64,000 bases of DNA from Mesorhizobium sp. STM 4661 (GCF_000359125.1 NZ_CAAF010000021.1:1-64000), one strand, 5' to 3'; shown: positions 39,519 to 49,810, numbered from the stretch's first letter. Numbers and translations: made by a program. Notes: generated by a model not told the origin, from the letters alone.

Positions 39519-40547
39519 ATGAAGAAATTCCTCCTTACGGCGTCGGCCGCGGCGCTTGCGCTCGCCGCGTCGTCCGGCTTCGCCGTCGCGCGCGACCAGA
39601 TCCAGGTTGCCGGGTCGTCGACCGTTCTACCCTATGCCAAGATCGTCGCCGAGCAGTTCGGCGAAACCTTCACCAACTTCAAGACCCCGGTCGTCGAATC
39701 CGGCGGCAGCGGCGCCGGCATCAAGGAATTCTGCAAGGGCGTCGGCGAAGACACGATCGATATCGCCAACTCCTCGCGCCCGATCAAAAAGGACGAAATC
39801 CAGTCCTGCGTCGACGCTGGCGTGAAGGAAATCCAGGAAGTCCGCATCGGCTATGACGGTATCGTCTTCGCCACCGACATCAAGGGTCCGGACTGGGCGC
39901 TGGTACCCTCCGACATCTACAAGGCGCTCGCCGCCAAGCTCGTCGTCGACGGCAAGCTCGTCGACAATCCGAACACCAAGTGGAACCAGGTCAATCCGAA
40001 GCTGCCCGACTGGGATATCGCCGCCTACATCCCCGGTGAAAAGCACGGCACGCGCGAGGTGTTCGAGACCAAGCTTCTCGATGCCGGCTGCGACAAGGAC
40101 GCCCTGAAGGCCGCTGGCGTCGCCGATGAGAAGGAAATCGGCAAGGCCTGCATCGCCATCCGCAAGGACGGCAAGGCTGTCGACATCGACGGCGACTATA
40201 CCGAGACGCTCGCCCGCATCGACTCGAACAAGACCGGCGTCGGCGTGTTCGGCCTCGCCTTCTACGAAAACAATGCCGACAAGCTGAAGGTCGCCACCGT
40301 TGAAGGCATCGTACCTTCGACCGAGACCATCGCCGGCGGCACGTATCCGGTATCACGCCCGCTGTTCTTCTACGTGAAGAAGGCGCATCTCGGCGTCGTT
40401 CCGGGCCTCAAGGAATATGTCGAGTTCTTCCTCGACGACCAGATGGTCGGCCCGGAAAGCCCGCTCGCCGAATACGGCCTCGTTGCTGCTCCGGACGCCG
40501 AGCGTCAGGCCCAGCGCGACGCTTTCGCCGCCGGAAAGTCGATGTAG
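39519..40547 (+). CDS. pstS: phosphate ABC transporter substrate-binding protein PstS
   Basis: 342 residues from ATG 39519 (AGGAG 9 bases upstream). A signal peptide (LLTASAAALALAASSGFAVA) precedes the mature protein, which starts RDQIQVAGSSTVLPYAKIVA. Phosphate-binding segments SGGSGAGIKEFC and PGEKHGTREVF are conserved. It captures inorganic phosphate in the periplasm. The first gene of a Pho-box-driven pstSCAB-phoU-phoB unit; a hairpin right after it probably makes pstS the most abundant product. Confidence 0.96.
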   Translation: MKKFLLTASAAALALAASSGFAVARDQIQVAGSSTVLPYAKIVAEQFGETFTNFKTPVVESGGSGAGIKEFCKGVGEDTIDIANSSRPIKKDEIQSCVDAGVKEIQEVRIGYDGIVFATDIKGPDWALVPSDIYKALAAKLVVDGKLVDNPNTKWNQVNPKLPDWDIAAYIPGEKHGTREVFETKLLDAGCDKDALKAAGVADEKEIGKACIAIRKDGKAVDIDGDYTETLARIDSNKTGVGVFGLAFYENNADKLKVATVEGIVPSTETIAGGTYPVSRPLFFYVKKAHLGVVPGLKEYVEFFLDDQMVGPESPLAEYGLVAAPDAERQAQRDAFAAGKSM

Positions 40548-40560
40548 TCAAACTACGGAG

Positions 40561-40592
40561 CCGGGGCGCGGGTTACCCGCGTCCCGGTTTTC
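40561..40592 (+). terminator. strong hairpin (attenuating terminator) after pstS
   Basis: A 12-bp stem (CCGGGGCGCGGG with CCCGCGTCCCGG, one G-T pair), a 3-base loop and TTTT. Placed inside the operon, it should reduce read-through to pstC, as is common for binding-protein genes. Confidence 0.8.
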
Positions 40593-40620
40593 ATCGCCCG
40601 CAATGGCGGTGGCGACGGCA

Positions 40621-40671
40621 GCATGATCCCGAGTGGGAAACCGGTGACCTCCGGTTCGGGTAAGATCATGC
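40621..40671. repeat. dispersed palindromic repeat in pstS-pstC gap
   Basis: Outer arms GCATGATC and GATCATGC enclose a GTGGGAAACCGG / CCGGTTCGGG core. The same family occurs between xylH and xylG (49811-49854). It may add a second mRNA hairpin between pstS and pstC. Confidence 0.75.
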
Positions 40672-40701
40672 TCAAACAAGGAATTTCCCTGGGGTGGGTT
40701 C

Positions 40702-42162
40702 ATGTCGTCTTTGCTGGTACTCGCCATTGTCATTGCCATCGGCGTCGTTGCATTCTTCATCGGCCGGCAGCGTGCCGCGGCGCATGACAATGGCGCGGTG
40801 AAGCCGCATTCGCGCGCCCATTATCATGGCTGGTGGGCCTTTCTGCTCGCCGTCTTGCCGGCCGTTTTGCTGCTTGCCGTCTGGACCATCGGCTCATCCT
40901 TCTACCTCGACCGGCACATTCGCGCCGCTCTGCCCGAGCGCACCGCCGACAGCAAGGTTGCGAGCGAGGCGCTGGACGTCAGCCTGGTGAAGAGCCTCGC
41001 CAAAGGCCTGCGCAAGCTCGATGCGGACACCGCGCTGCCCGCCACATTCGCCGAACTGCAGCCGCCGCTCGCCGCCAAGGGTGTGGCGCTGGCGAGCGAT
41101 ACGCAGGACTACATGATCCCGATCGCCGTCGAGGCGAATGCGGTGCAGAGCCGGCTCGGCCTGTTCGGTGCGGTCATTACGCTTGCCCTGTCGATTGCCG
41201 GCGCCTTCTACGCGCTCAGGCAAATCGCGCCGCGCGCCAGGGCGCGCAACAATGTCGAGAAGCTGATGCTGTGGGGACTGCTCGCCGCCTCCACCATCGC
41301 CATCCTGACCACGGTCGGCATCGTGCTTTCGATGCTGTTCCAGACGATCACTTTCTTCGAGAGCGTGTCGCCGATGGGTTTCTTCTTCGGCACCGTCTGG
41401 GACCCGCGTTTCGCCGCTGCCGGTTCGGGCGGCAGCCAGGGCCAGTTCGGCCTGATCCCGCTTCTCGCCGGCACGCTCTACATCGCCCTCGTTGCGCTGG
41501 TAGTCGCGGTGCCGGTCGGCCTGATGTCGGCGGTCTACATGGCCGAATATGCGTCACCCAGGGTGCGCTCGGTGGTCAAGCCGGCGCTGGAACTGCTCGC
41601 CGGCATACCGACCATCGTCTACGGCATCTTCGCCGTGGTCACGCTCGGGCCGTTCTTGCGCGATCTCTCCGCCGCGCTCACCGGCGGGTCGCCCTTCATC
41701 CAGGGGCAGAGCATTTTCACCGCCGGCCTCGTCATGGGCATCATGCTTATCCCCGTCGTGTCTTCGCTTTCCGATGATATCATCACGGCGGTGCCGCGGG
41801 CCATGCGCGACGGCTCGCTCGGCCTCGGCGCGACGCGCTCGGAGACGATCAAGCGGGTGATCCTGCCGGCGGCACTGCCCGGCATCGTCGGCGCCATCCT
41901 GTTGACCGCCTCGCGCGCCATCGGCGAGACGATGATCGTCGTGCTGGCGGCGGGCGTCGCCGCCAATCTCACCGTCAACCCGTTCGAGGCGATGACGACC
42001 ATCACCGTCAAGATCGTCAACCAACTGACCGGCGACCTCGAGTTCAATTCGCCGCAGACGCTGGTCGCCTTCGCGCTCGGCCTGACGCTGTTCGTGCTGA
42101 CGCTGGTGATGAACATCGTCGCGCTCTACATCGTGCGCAAGTACCGGGAGCAGTACGAATGA
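40702..42162 (+). CDS. pstC: phosphate ABC transporter permease PstC
   Basis: 486 residues, longer than the E. coli protein (319) because of an N-terminal extension with two membrane helices and a periplasmic loop (about 1-190), usual in rhizobia. The permease core follows, with the EAA loop SETIKRVILPAALPGIVGAI at about 385 (read as ATRSETIKRV, ILPAALPGIV). It forms the channel with PstA. The stop overlaps the pstA start (ATGA at 42159). Confidence 0.95.
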   Translation: MSSLLVLAIVIAIGVVAFFIGRQRAAAHDNGAVKPHSRAHYHGWWAFLLAVLPAVLLLAVWTIGSSFYLDRHIRAALPERTADSKVASEALDVSLVKSLAKGLRKLDADTALPATFAELQPPLAAKGVALASDTQDYMIPIAVEANAVQSRLGLFGAVITLALSIAGAFYALRQIAPRARARNNVEKLMLWGLLAASTIAILTTVGIVLSMLFQTITFFESVSPMGFFFGTVWDPRFAAAGSGGSQGQFGLIPLLAGTLYIALVALVVAVPVGLMSAVYMAEYASPRVRSVVKPALELLAGIPTIVYGIFAVVTLGPFLRDLSAALTGGSPFIQGQSIFTAGLVMGIMLIPVVSSLSDDIITAVPRAMRDGSLGLGATRSETIKRVILPAALPGIVGAILLTASRAIGETMIVVLAAGVAANLTVNPFEAMTTITVKIVNQLTGDLEFNSPQTLVAFALGLTLFVLTLVMNIVALYIVRKYREQYE

Positions 42163-43475
42163 CCGACATCTCCATGGATACGATGGCCCGGGCCGTGGCT
42201 CATCCACGCCGCGACATCGGGCTGAAGGGCCGCTATGCCGCCGAACGCCGGTTCCGCATCTACGGCGCGGTGGCGATTTCGGTCGGTCTTGCGTTCCTGG
42301 CCATCATGCTCATCACCATCGTCTCGAAGGGCTACACCGCCTTCTGGCAGACGACGGTGACGCTGCCGATCAATTTCGACGAGAAGGTGATCGATCCCTC
42401 CAACAAGCGCGCGACCGACCCGAGCGTGCTGATCAAGGCAAACTATCCAAAGCTCGCCGAAAACGCGCTGGTCGCCAAGCTCGGAATCAATCCCGACGAC
42501 AAGCCTATGATCCAGAAGCTCAAGGGCTTCCTGTCCGAAGGCGCCCGCGTCCAGTTGCGCAACATCGTCGCCGCCGATCCGTCGGTGATCGGCACGACGC
42601 GCAACGTCGACATCCTCGCCGCCGCCAATCTCGATTCGGCCTTCAAGGGCCAGATCGACCTCAGCGTCGAGGAAGCGCGCCGCAAGGTCTCGGACCAGCA
42701 GATCGCCTGGATGGACAAGCTCAAGGCGGACGGCGCGATGGCCGAGCATTTCAACACCGGCCTGTTCACCTACGGCGCCTCCAGCCGTCCGGAAACCTCT
42801 GGCATGGGTGTGGCGATCATCGGCTCGTTCTACATGATGGTAATCGTGCTGCTGCTGGCGCTGCCGATCGGCGTTGCCGCCTCGATCTATCTGGAGGAAT
42901 TCGCCAAGAAGAACCGCCTCACCGACCTGATCGAGGTCAACATCAATAATCTTGCCGCGGTGCCGTCCATCGTCTTCGGTCTGCTCGGTCTGGCCGTCTT
43001 CATCAATTTCCTCGGCATGCCGCGTTCCGCGGCTTTCGTCGGTGGCCTCGTGCTGACGCTGATGACGCTGCCGACGATCATCATCGCCACGCGCGCCGCC
43101 CTTGCCGCCGTGCCGCCGTCGATCCGCTCCGCCGCGCTCGGCCTCGGCGCTTCCAAGATGCAGATGGTGTTCCACCATATCCTGCCGCTTGCCGCTCCGG
43201 GCATCCTCACCGGCACGATCATCGGCCTGGCGCGCGCGCTCGGCGAAACCGCGCCGCTGCTCTTGATCGGCATGGTCGCTTTCGTCGCCGACTATCCGAA
43301 GACGCCTTTCGATCCGGCGACGGCGCTGCCGGTGCAGATCTACATGTGGGCGAACGAGGCCGAACGCGCCTTCGTCGAGCGCATGTCGGGCGCCATCATC
43401 ATTCTGCTCGTCTTCCTCATGGCCATGAACATCACCGCGATCGTGCTTCGGCGTCGGTTCGAGCGGCGCTGGTAG
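42159..43475 (+). CDS. pstA: phosphate ABC transporter permease PstA
   Basis: 438 residues, with a large periplasmic insertion (about 60-220) between the first and second membrane helices, as in other rhizobial PstA. The EAA loop [20 protein letters not shown] is in the C-terminal half. The start overlaps pstC by four bases, indicating translational coupling. Confidence 0.95.
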   Translation: MTDISMDTMARAVAHPRRDIGLKGRYAAERRFRIYGAVAISVGLAFLAIMLITIVSKGYTAFWQTTVTLPINFDEKVIDPSNKRATDPSVLIKANYPKLAENALVAKLGINPDDKPMIQKLKGFLSEGARVQLRNIVAADPSVIGTTRNVDILAAANLDSAFKGQIDLSVEEARRKVSDQQIAWMDKLKADGAMAEHFNTGLFTYGASSRPETSGMGVAIIGSFYMMVIVLLLALPIGVAASIYLEEFAKKNRLTDLIEVNINNLAAVPSIVFGLLGLAVFINFLGMPRSAAFVGGLVLTLMTLPTIIIATRAALAAVPPSIRSAALGLGASKMQMVFHHILPLAAPGILTGTIIGLARALGETAPLLLIGMVAFVADYPKTPFDPATALPVQIYMWANEAERAFVERMSGAIIILLVFLMAMNITAIVLRRRFERRW

Positions 43476-43492
43476 AAAAAAGGCATTTTGGT

Positions 43493-44317
43493 ATGAACAT
43501 CATGACCGAACAGTCTCTTGAGAACGCAGTGGGCGAAAAAATGAGCGCCAAGTCGAACGAAGTGATCAAGATGCGCGGCGACAAGGTCGGCGTCTTCTAT
43601 GGCGAGAAACAGGCGCTGTTCGACGTCAACCTCGACGTGCGCCTGAACCAGGTGACGGCGCTGATCGGCCCTTCCGGCTGCGGCAAGTCCACCTTCCTGC
43701 GCTGCCTCAACCGCATGAACGACACCATCGACTCGGCGCGGGTGACCGGCAAGATCACGCTCGACGAAGAGGACATCTACGACAAAAGCATCGATGTCGT
43801 CGAACTGAGAGCCCGCGTCGGCATGGTGTTCCAGAAGCCCAATCCGTTCCCGAAGTCGATCTACGAGAATGTCGCCTATGGCCCGCGCATCCACGGGCTG
43901 GCAAAGCGCAAGGCTGACATGGACCAGGTCGTCGAATCCAGCCTGAAAAAGGCGGCGATCTGGAACGAGGTCAAGGATCGCCTGCAGGAGCCCGGCACCG
44001 GCCTTTCCGGCGGCCAGCAGCAGCGCCTGTGCATCGCGCGCGCCATTGCCGTGTCGCCAGAAGTGATCCTGATGGACGAGCCCTGCTCGGCGCTCGATCC
44101 GATCGCCACCGCTCGCGTCGAGGAACTGATCGACGAGCTGCGCCAGAACTACACGATCGTCATCGTCACCCACTCGATGCAGCAGGCAGCGCGCGTGTCG
44201 CAGCGCACGGCGATGTTCCATCTCGGCTATCTGGTCGAGGAGGGCGCCACCGACAAGATGTTCACCAATCCCGACGACCAGCGCACCCAGGACTACATCA
44301 CCGGTCGCTTCGGCTGA
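43493..44317 (+). CDS. pstB: phosphate ABC transporter ATP-binding protein PstB
   Basis: 274 residues from ATG 43493; ATG 43502 is an alternative. Walker [10 protein letters not shown], the signature [14 protein letters not shown], Walker [14 protein letters not shown] and the switch His in [12 protein letters not shown] are intact. It drives phosphate import by ATP hydrolysis. It follows pstA by 17 bases. Confidence 0.96.
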   Translation: MNIMTEQSLENAVGEKMSAKSNEVIKMRGDKVGVFYGEKQALFDVNLDVRLNQVTALIGPSGCGKSTFLRCLNRMNDTIDSARVTGKITLDEEDIYDKSIDVVELRARVGMVFQKPNPFPKSIYENVAYGPRIHGLAKRKADMDQVVESSLKKAAIWNEVKDRLQEPGTGLSGGQQQRLCIARAIAVSPEVILMDEPCSALDPIATARVEELIDELRQNYTIVIVTHSMQQAARVSQRTAMFHLGYLVEEGATDKMFTNPDDQRTQDYITGRFG

Positions 44318-44349
44318 GCGGTTCCGACCACGCATAGAAGGACAGGATC

Positions 44350-45060
44350 ATGGGTGAACATCATACGGTTGCGTCTTTCGACGAGGATCTCGGAGCGATC
44401 AGCAAGCTGATCTCTGACATGGGCGATCTGGCCCGCTCAATGGTCGCCGGCTCGACGCGCGCGCTGCTCAATTCCGACAATACGCTGGCGCAGCGCGTCG
44501 TTTCCGACGACGCCATCATGGATGCGCGGCAGCGCGAGCTGGACGACCGCGCCATTACGCTGATCGCCAAGCGCCAGCCGATGGCCAATGATTTGCGTGC
44601 CGTGGTCGGCTCGATCCGCATGGCCGGCGACCTCGAGCGCATCGGCGACCTGGCCAAGAACATCGCCAAGCGCGTCGGCACCGTCGGCCTCAGCGTCACC
44701 CCGCGCGACCTGTCGCATTCCATCGACGCGATGGCGCAACTGGTGCTCATCCAGGTGGAGGGAGTGATCGAGGAATATGCCGCAAAAAACGCGGCGGCAC
44801 TCGCCAAGCTCCGAAACGAAGATGAGCGTATAGACGTCAAATACACTTCGGTGTTCCGCGAGCTCTTGACCTACATGATGGAGGATCCGCGCAACATCAC
44901 CGCCTGCACGCATCTCCTGTTCTGCGCCAAGAACCTCGAGCGCATCGGCGACCATGTCACCAACATCGCCGAGAATGCCCATTATGTGCTGACCGGCCAG
45001 CAACTGCCCGCCAATCGTCCGAAGCAGGACGAAACGGCGATGTCGGCGCCGGCGGCATGA
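44350..45060 (+). CDS. phoU: phosphate signalling protein PhoU
   Basis: 236 residues with two three-helix repeats typical of PhoU; the metal-binding acidic segments are visible (SIRMAGDLERIGDLAKNIAK and LLFCAKNLERIGDHVTNIAE). It links the Pst transporter to the sensor kinase that phosphorylates PhoB and limits uptake when phosphate is ample. In line with pstB after 32 bases. Confidence 0.96.
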   Translation: MGEHHTVASFDEDLGAISKLISDMGDLARSMVAGSTRALLNSDNTLAQRVVSDDAIMDARQRELDDRAITLIAKRQPMANDLRAVVGSIRMAGDLERIGDLAKNIAKRVGTVGLSVTPRDLSHSIDAMAQLVLIQVEGVIEEYAAKNAAALAKLRNEDERIDVKYTSVFRELLTYMMEDPRNITACTHLLFCAKNLERIGDHVTNIAENAHYVLTGQQLPANRPKQDETAMSAPAA

Positions 45061-45076
45061 CAGGGGCGACCGGCTA

Positions 45077-45766
45077 ATGATCGCGCCACGCATCATGGTG
45101 GTGGAGGACGAGGAGCCGCTGGGGGTACTGCTCCGCTACAACCTCGAATCCGAAGGCTACCAGGTCGAGGTGGTGACGCGTGGCGACGAGGCCGAGATCC
45201 GGCTGCAGGAGAACGTGCCCGATCTGCTGGTGCTCGACTGGATGGTGCCGGCGGTTTCCGGCATCGAGCTTTGCCGGCGTCTTCGGATGCGGCCCGAAAC
45301 CGAACGGCTGCCGATCATCATGCTGACCGCGCGCGGCGAGGAAAGCGACCGGGTGCGCGGCCTCTCCACCGGGGCCGACGACTATCTGGTCAAGCCGTTC
45401 TCGACGCCGGAATTCATGGCCAGGATCAAGGCGCTGCTGCGCCGCGCCAAGCCCGAAGTGCTGTCCAGCGTGCTCAAGGTCGGCGACATCGTGCTCGACC
45501 GAGAGTCGCACCGGGTCTATCGCAAGAAAAGCGAGATCAGGCTCGGGCCGACCGAATTCCGATTGCTCGAATTCATGATGCGGCACCCCGGTCGCGTCTT
45601 CTCGCGCAGCCAGTTGCTCGACAATGTCTGGGGCGAGACGATCTATATCGACGAACGCACGGTGGACGTCCATGTCGGCCGGCTGCGCAAGGCGGTCAAC
45701 AACGGCCGCATGCCCGATGTCATCCGCACCATCCGCGGCGCCGGCTACGCTATCAGGGAAGACTGA
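45077..45766 (+). CDS. phoB: phosphate regulon response regulator PhoB
   Basis: 229 residues. Receiver domain with acidic pocket VVEDEE, phospho-acceptor Asp in LLVLDWMVP (about 54), and a C-terminal OmpR-type winged helix (LGPTEFRLLEFMMRHPGRVF, DERTVDVHVGRLRKAV). It binds Pho boxes such as the one at 39412, so the operon is autoregulated. The usual partner kinase PhoR is not encoded in the window. Confidence 0.96.
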   Translation: MIAPRIMVVEDEEPLGVLLRYNLESEGYQVEVVTRGDEAEIRLQENVPDLLVLDWMVPAVSGIELCRRLRMRPETERLPIIMLTARGEESDRVRGLSTGADDYLVKPFSTPEFMARIKALLRRAKPEVLSSVLKVGDIVLDRESHRVYRKKSEIRLGPTEFRLLEFMMRHPGRVFSRSQLLDNVWGETIYIDERTVDVHVGRLRKAVNNGRMPDVIRTIRGAGYAIRED

Positions 45767-45781
45767 GCGCAGCCTCTGAGT

Positions 45782-47023
45782 TCAGGCCACGTCTTTCTTT
45801 CCGGGCTTTGCCTGGATGCCCGGCGCGAAAATTTCCTGGTCGACGAAGCTTAGCGCACGCATGGCGCAGCCTTCGCGGATCAGCGGCAATTCATTCGGCT
45901 CGGTGTCAAAGGAGATCGAACCCGAATGCTGGCCGCCGGCAGTCTGGGCGATGGCTTCGCGCAGAGCCGGTTCGATCAGATCGAAGGCACCGGCGCTGAC
46001 GCCGACCATGGCGACCGGCGCCGGATCGATCAGCGCGAACAGGCTGCCGAGGCCAAAGCCGAGCGCTTCGCCGGCGCGGCGGTAGGCTTCGCGCTCCGGC
46101 CCGTCCGCCTCGCGCGCCCGGGCGGCCAGCGCCCGCATGTCGGCATCGCTGACATCGGCGACCGGCTCGGCATTCTCGCTCAATTGCCTGGCGTTGCGCC
46201 AAATTGCGTAATTGCCGGCATAGGCCTCGACACAGCCGCGCCGCCCGCACCGGCAAAGCGCGCCGCCCGGCCGATGGATCATGTGGCCGAACTCGCCGCC
46301 CGAGGAATGGGTGCCGGTGAACAATTCACCCTTCAACACCAGCCCCATGCCGATGCCGTGCGAGAGCAGGATGGCGATGAAGTCGTCGCGATAGCGGTCC
46401 GGGTCGCGCCAGCGCAGCGCCACCGCCATCATGTTGCAGTCGTTCTCCATGGTGGCCGGAATACCGAACTCGCCTTCCAATATGTCGGCGAAGGCGATGT
46501 TCGTCTGCGGCGTGATCGGCGACCACAGCATGGCGCGCGCATGGGAATCGGTGATGCCTTGGATCGCCAGCGCGATGCGGGCGATGCTTTGCACATCGAG
46601 GTCGGGATCTTCGAGCCGGCGCCGGACTATTGCCGTGCATTCGCCGATCAGCTCGTCGCGCGGCATGGTCAGCGTGTCCAGCCGGCGCTGCTCCTCGGCG
46701 ATCACTTGTCCGGCATAGTCGATGACGGCGACCGAAAGGAAATTCAGCGACAACACGACGGTCAACACCGCCGCCGCTTCCGGATTGAGGGCGAGGCCGA
46801 CCTGCGGCCGGCCGCGTTTCAACGAAACGGCCTCGCTTGCCTTGCTCTCGCTCAGGATGCCTTCCTGGATCAGGTCGGAAGAGATCGCCGATATGGTCGA
46901 ATGGCTGAGGCCGGTGGTCGCGGCGATCTCCGTCCGCGACGGCTGGCCGGCCCGGCGCACGGCCGAAATGACCATCGCCCGGTTGCGACGGCGCAAATCG
47001 TCGTGGCGGATTCCAACCGACAT
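45782..47023 (-). CDS. ROK-family transcriptional repressor (XylR/NagC-like)
   Basis: 413 residues. The N-terminal winged helix is clear (GQPSRTEIAATTGLSHSTIS, AISSDLIQEGIL). The ROK sugar-kinase-like domain has GxGxGLVL-type SHGIGMGLVLKGELFTG, HSSGGEFGHM and the zinc motif CRCGRRGCVEAYAGN. It lacks the intact kinase catalytic Asp context, as repressors do. It is divergent from xylF, and operator-like inverted repeats lie between them, so it probably represses the sugar transporter and is released by the sugar (xylose or a relative). Confidence 0.9.
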   Translation of the reverse strand: MSVGIRHDDLRRRNRAMVISAVRRAGQPSRTEIAATTGLSHSTISAISSDLIQEGILSESKASEAVSLKRGRPQVGLALNPEAAAVLTVVLSLNFLSVAVIDYAGQVIAEEQRRLDTLTMPRDELIGECTAIVRRRLEDPDLDVQSIARIALAIQGITDSHARAMLWSPITPQTNIAFADILEGEFGIPATMENDCNMMAVALRWRDPDRYRDDFIAILLSHGIGMGLVLKGELFTGTHSSGGEFGHMIHRPGGALCRCGRRGCVEAYAGNYAIWRNARQLSENAEPVADVSDADMRALAARAREADGPEREAYRRAGEALGFGLGSLFALIDPAPVAMVGVSAGAFDLIEPALREAIAQTAGGQHSGSISFDTEPNELPLIREGCAMRALSFVDQEIFAPGIQAKPGKKDVA

Positions 47024-47118
47024 TCCTTCGCCTCCTCCCTATTGCCGCGGCCGCTCATGAATCGGCAGCCGTCGGTAATGTCCGACAAATACTGTCAGAA
47101 GGACAAGGTCCTGTCATT

Positions 47119-47143
47119 ATTTATTCCGGGACTCGAAAAAAAC
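47119..47143. promoter_or_regulatory. upstream operator-like site (imperfect palindrome)
   Basis: The right arm CTCGAAAAAAAC and the left arm ATTTATTCCGGG flank A 47131. It shares 10 of 12 right-arm bases with the main operator at 47203. The two centres are 84 bases apart, eight turns of DNA, which would suit repressor looping. Confidence 0.55.
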
Positions 47144-47176
47144 TCGGCAAGGCATTAAAATCCATCAGAATCGATG

Positions 47177-47205
47177 TTGACAGCGCCCGGGTGTTGGATC
47201 AGTAT
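47177..47205 (+). promoter_or_regulatory. sigma-70-type promoter of the xyl operon
   Basis: TTGACA at 47177-47182, 17-base spacer, CAGTAT at 47200-47205. The -10 overlaps the main operator. Confidence 0.6.
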
Positions 47206-47227
47206 TTTTTCGAGGCTCGAAAAAATA
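47203..47227. promoter_or_regulatory. main operator of the xyl operon (perfect palindrome)
   Basis: TATTTTTTCGAG, a single G, and CTCGAAAAAATA: two 12-bp perfect arms. It overlaps the -10 of the promoter. The TTCGAG/CTCGAA core resembles operators of ROK repressors, and the divergent ROK gene is the obvious candidate. Confidence 0.75.
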
Positions 47228-47289
47228 GAGCCTCTGTGCCGGCCTTCGGGTCAGTCTAGTCACGCCATACGTGGCGCAGGGAGGATATC

Positions 47290-48330
47290 ATGAAGAGATT
47301 CGCAGCCGCCATCCTGGCGGGTGTCGCCATGTCGCTGACGCTCGCGTCGGTCGCGCAGGCGAAGGACAAGGTCATCGGCGTTTCGTGGTCGAACTTCCAG
47401 GAAGAGCGCTGGAAGACCGACGAAGCCGCGATGAAGGCAGCCATCGAGGCCGCCGGCGACAAGTATATTTCCGCCGACGCGCAGTCCAACCCCGGCAAGC
47501 AGCTCACCGATGTCGAGAGCCTGATCTCGCAGGGCGCCAATGCGCTGATTATCCTTGCGCAGGATGCCTCGGCCATCGGGCCGGCGGTGCAGAAGGCGCT
47601 GGACGAAGGCATTCCGGTCGTCGGCTATGATCGGCTGATCGAGAACAAGGACGTGTTCTATCTCACCTTCGACAACAAGGAAGTCGGCCGCATGCAGGCC
47701 CGCGAAGTGTTCAAGGTCAAGCCGGAAGGCAATTACGTCTTCATCAAGGGCTCGGGCGCCGATCCGAACGCCGATTTCCTGTTTGCCGGCTCGATGGAAG
47801 TGCTGAAGGAAGCCATCGACAGCGGCAAGATCAAGAATGTCGGCGAGGCCTATACGGACGGCTGGCTGCCCGCCAACGCCCAGAAGAACATGGAACAGTT
47901 CCTGACCGCCAACGACAACAAGGTCGATGCCGTGGTTGCGGCCAATGACGGCACCGCCGGCGGCGTCGTCGCCGCGCTGACGGCGCAAGGCCTAGCCGGA
48001 ACCGTTCCGGTGTCTGGCCAGGACGGTGACTATGCCGCGCTCAACCGCATCGCGCTCGGCACGCAGACCGTGTCGGTGTGGAAGGACGCGCGTGAACTCG
48101 GCAAGAACGCCGCCGAGATCGCCTCGCAGCTGGCCGACGGCAAGAAGATGACCGACATTGCCGGCGTCAAGGATTTCACCACGCCGGGCGGCAACACCGT
48201 CACCTCGCTGTTCCTGACGCCGATTGCCATCACCAAGGACAACCTCAACGTCGTCATCGACGCCGGCTGGATCAAGAAGGACGCGGTCTGCGCCGGCGTG
48301 GCGGCGGGCAGCGTCGCGACCTGCAACTAA
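47290..48330 (+). CDS. xylF: D-xylose-type sugar ABC transporter substrate-binding protein XylF
   Basis: 346 residues with a signal peptide ([20 protein letters not shown]). The periplasmic-binding-protein-1 fold shows XylF landmarks: [51 protein letters not shown] and [14 protein letters not shown]. Xylose is the likely ligand; related sugars cannot be excluded. GGGAGGAT lies upstream of the ATG. A hairpin after the gene should make it the most expressed of the operon. Confidence 0.9.
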   Translation: MKRFAAAILAGVAMSLTLASVAQAKDKVIGVSWSNFQEERWKTDEAAMKAAIEAAGDKYISADAQSNPGKQLTDVESLISQGANALIILAQDASAIGPAVQKALDEGIPVVGYDRLIENKDVFYLTFDNKEVGRMQAREVFKVKPEGNYVFIKGSGADPNADFLFAGSMEVLKEAIDSGKIKNVGEAYTDGWLPANAQKNMEQFLTANDNKVDAVVAANDGTAGGVVAALTAQGLAGTVPVSGQDGDYAALNRIALGTQTVSVWKDARELGKNAAEIASQLADGKKMTDIAGVKDFTTPGGNTVTSLFLTPIAITKDNLNVVIDAGWIKKDAVCAGVAAGSVATCN

Positions 48331-48358
48331 AACCGGGCTGCTACCGGTCTGAATCTCG

Positions 48359-48388
48359 ACGCCGCGGCCCAAAAGCCGCGGCGTTTCT
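48359..48388 (+). terminator. hairpin after xylF
   Basis: A 10-bp perfect stem (ACGCCGCGGC with GCCGCGGCGT), 6-base loop, then TTTCTC. Probably attenuates read-through to xylH. Confidence 0.8.
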
Positions 48389-48478
48389 CAAGGTGCTTTC
48401 CGCTTCAAATGACCGTGGAAAGCAAATAGCATCGTGTTCCGGTATCCGCGCCAGACGGCAAACCGGTGGGAGGACATC

Positions 48479-49810
48479 ATGACCGACACGACTTCCAACA
48501 CGCCGGTCGCCGACACAGCCGCGGATCGGGCGCGTGCGTCCGAGCTCAGCGCCGTCGGGCGGTTCCTCAAGGCGACTGAACTCGATACGCGCATGCTCGG
48601 CATGATCGGCGCCCTGCTGGTCATCTGGGTCGGGATCCACATCCTGTCTGGCGGGCTTTTCCTGACGCCGCGCAATCTCTGGAACCTGTCGGTGCAGACC
48701 TCCTCGGTCGCGATCATGGCGACCGGCATGGTGCTGGTCATCGTGATGCGCAACATCGATCTGTCGGTCGGCTCCGTCGAGGGCGTGATCGGTATGGTGA
48801 TGGGCGTGGCGCAGGCCGAATTCCTCATCCGCGTCATGGGTTTCCAGCTCGGAAATCCCTGGCTCTGGATCATCGCGCTGGCCGTCGGCGTGGTGCTCGG
48901 TCTTGTGATCGGCGCGTTCCAGGGCTTTATCATCGCCTATCTAGAGGTTCCGGCCTTCATCGTGACGCTGGGCGGCCTGCTGGTCTGGCGCGGCATGGCG
49001 TGGCTGATCACCAGCGGGCGCACGGTTGCGCCGCTGGATACCACCTTTCAGCTCATGGGTGGGGGGCCGCGCGGCTCGATTGGCGCCACCGCGAGCTGGA
49101 TCGTCGGCATTCTCGCCTGTGCGGCCGTCGCCTTCATGCTGCTCAACGGCCGGTCGCAGCGCAAGCGGTTCAATTTTCCGCTGCGCCCCGTCTGGGCGGA
49201 GACCTTGCTTGGCGTCGTCGCCTGCGCCGCCATCCTCGGCGCCGTCTGGATCGCCAATTCCTATCCCTGGCCGATCGGAATCGTGCGCCAATACGCCCAG
49301 CAGAACGGTATCACCGTCCCCGAAGGCGGCCTGTTCATCGCCCATGGCATCGCCATACCGGTGCTGATGGCGATCGCCACCGGCATCGTCATGACCTTCA
49401 TCACCAGGCGCACCCGTTTCGGCCGTTATGTCTTTGCCATCGGCGGCAATCCGGAAGCGGCCGAACTCGCCGGCATCAACACGCGCTGGGTGACCATGAA
49501 GGTGTTCATGATCATGGGTGTGCTGGCAGCGATCAGCGCGGCGATTGCGTCGGCCCGCCTCAATGCGTCAACCAATGCGCTGGGCACGCTGGATGAATTG
49601 CTGGTCATCGCCGCAGCCGTCATCGGCGGCACGTCGCTTGCCGGCGGCTCCGGTACGGTGCTCGGCGCCATGCTCGGCGCGCTTTTGATGCAGTCGCTGC
49701 AGTCCGGCATGGTGCTGCTCGGCATCGACTCGCCGCTGCAGAGCATCGTTGTGGGCGCCGTGCTGGTCGTCGCCGTCTGGCTCGACACCGTCTATCGCAA
49801 GCGGGTCTGA
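48479..49810 (+). CDS. xylH: sugar ABC transporter permease XylH
   Basis: 443 residues from ATG 48479 (GGGAGGA 5 bases upstream). About 10-12 membrane helices; the branched-chain/ribose-type permease signature GRYVFAIGGNPEAAELAGIN precedes TRWVTMKVFMIMGVLAAIS. It is longer than RbsC-type permeases, as XylH proteins are. Works with XylF and the single-domain ATPase downstream. Confidence 0.9.
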   Translation: MTDTTSNTPVADTAADRARASELSAVGRFLKATELDTRMLGMIGALLVIWVGIHILSGGLFLTPRNLWNLSVQTSSVAIMATGMVLVIVMRNIDLSVGSVEGVIGMVMGVAQAEFLIRVMGFQLGNPWLWIIALAVGVVLGLVIGAFQGFIIAYLEVPAFIVTLGGLLVWRGMAWLITSGRTVAPLDTTFQLMGGGPRGSIGATASWIVGILACAAVAFMLLNGRSQRKRFNFPLRPVWAETLLGVVACAAILGAVWIANSYPWPIGIVRQYAQQNGITVPEGGLFIAHGIAIPVLMAIATGIVMTFITRRTRFGRYVFAIGGNPEAAELAGINTRWVTMKVFMIMGVLAAISAAIASARLNASTNALGTLDELLVIAAAVIGGTSLAGGSGTVLGAMLGALLMQSLQSGMVLLGIDSPLQSIVVGAVLVVAVWLDTVYRKRV

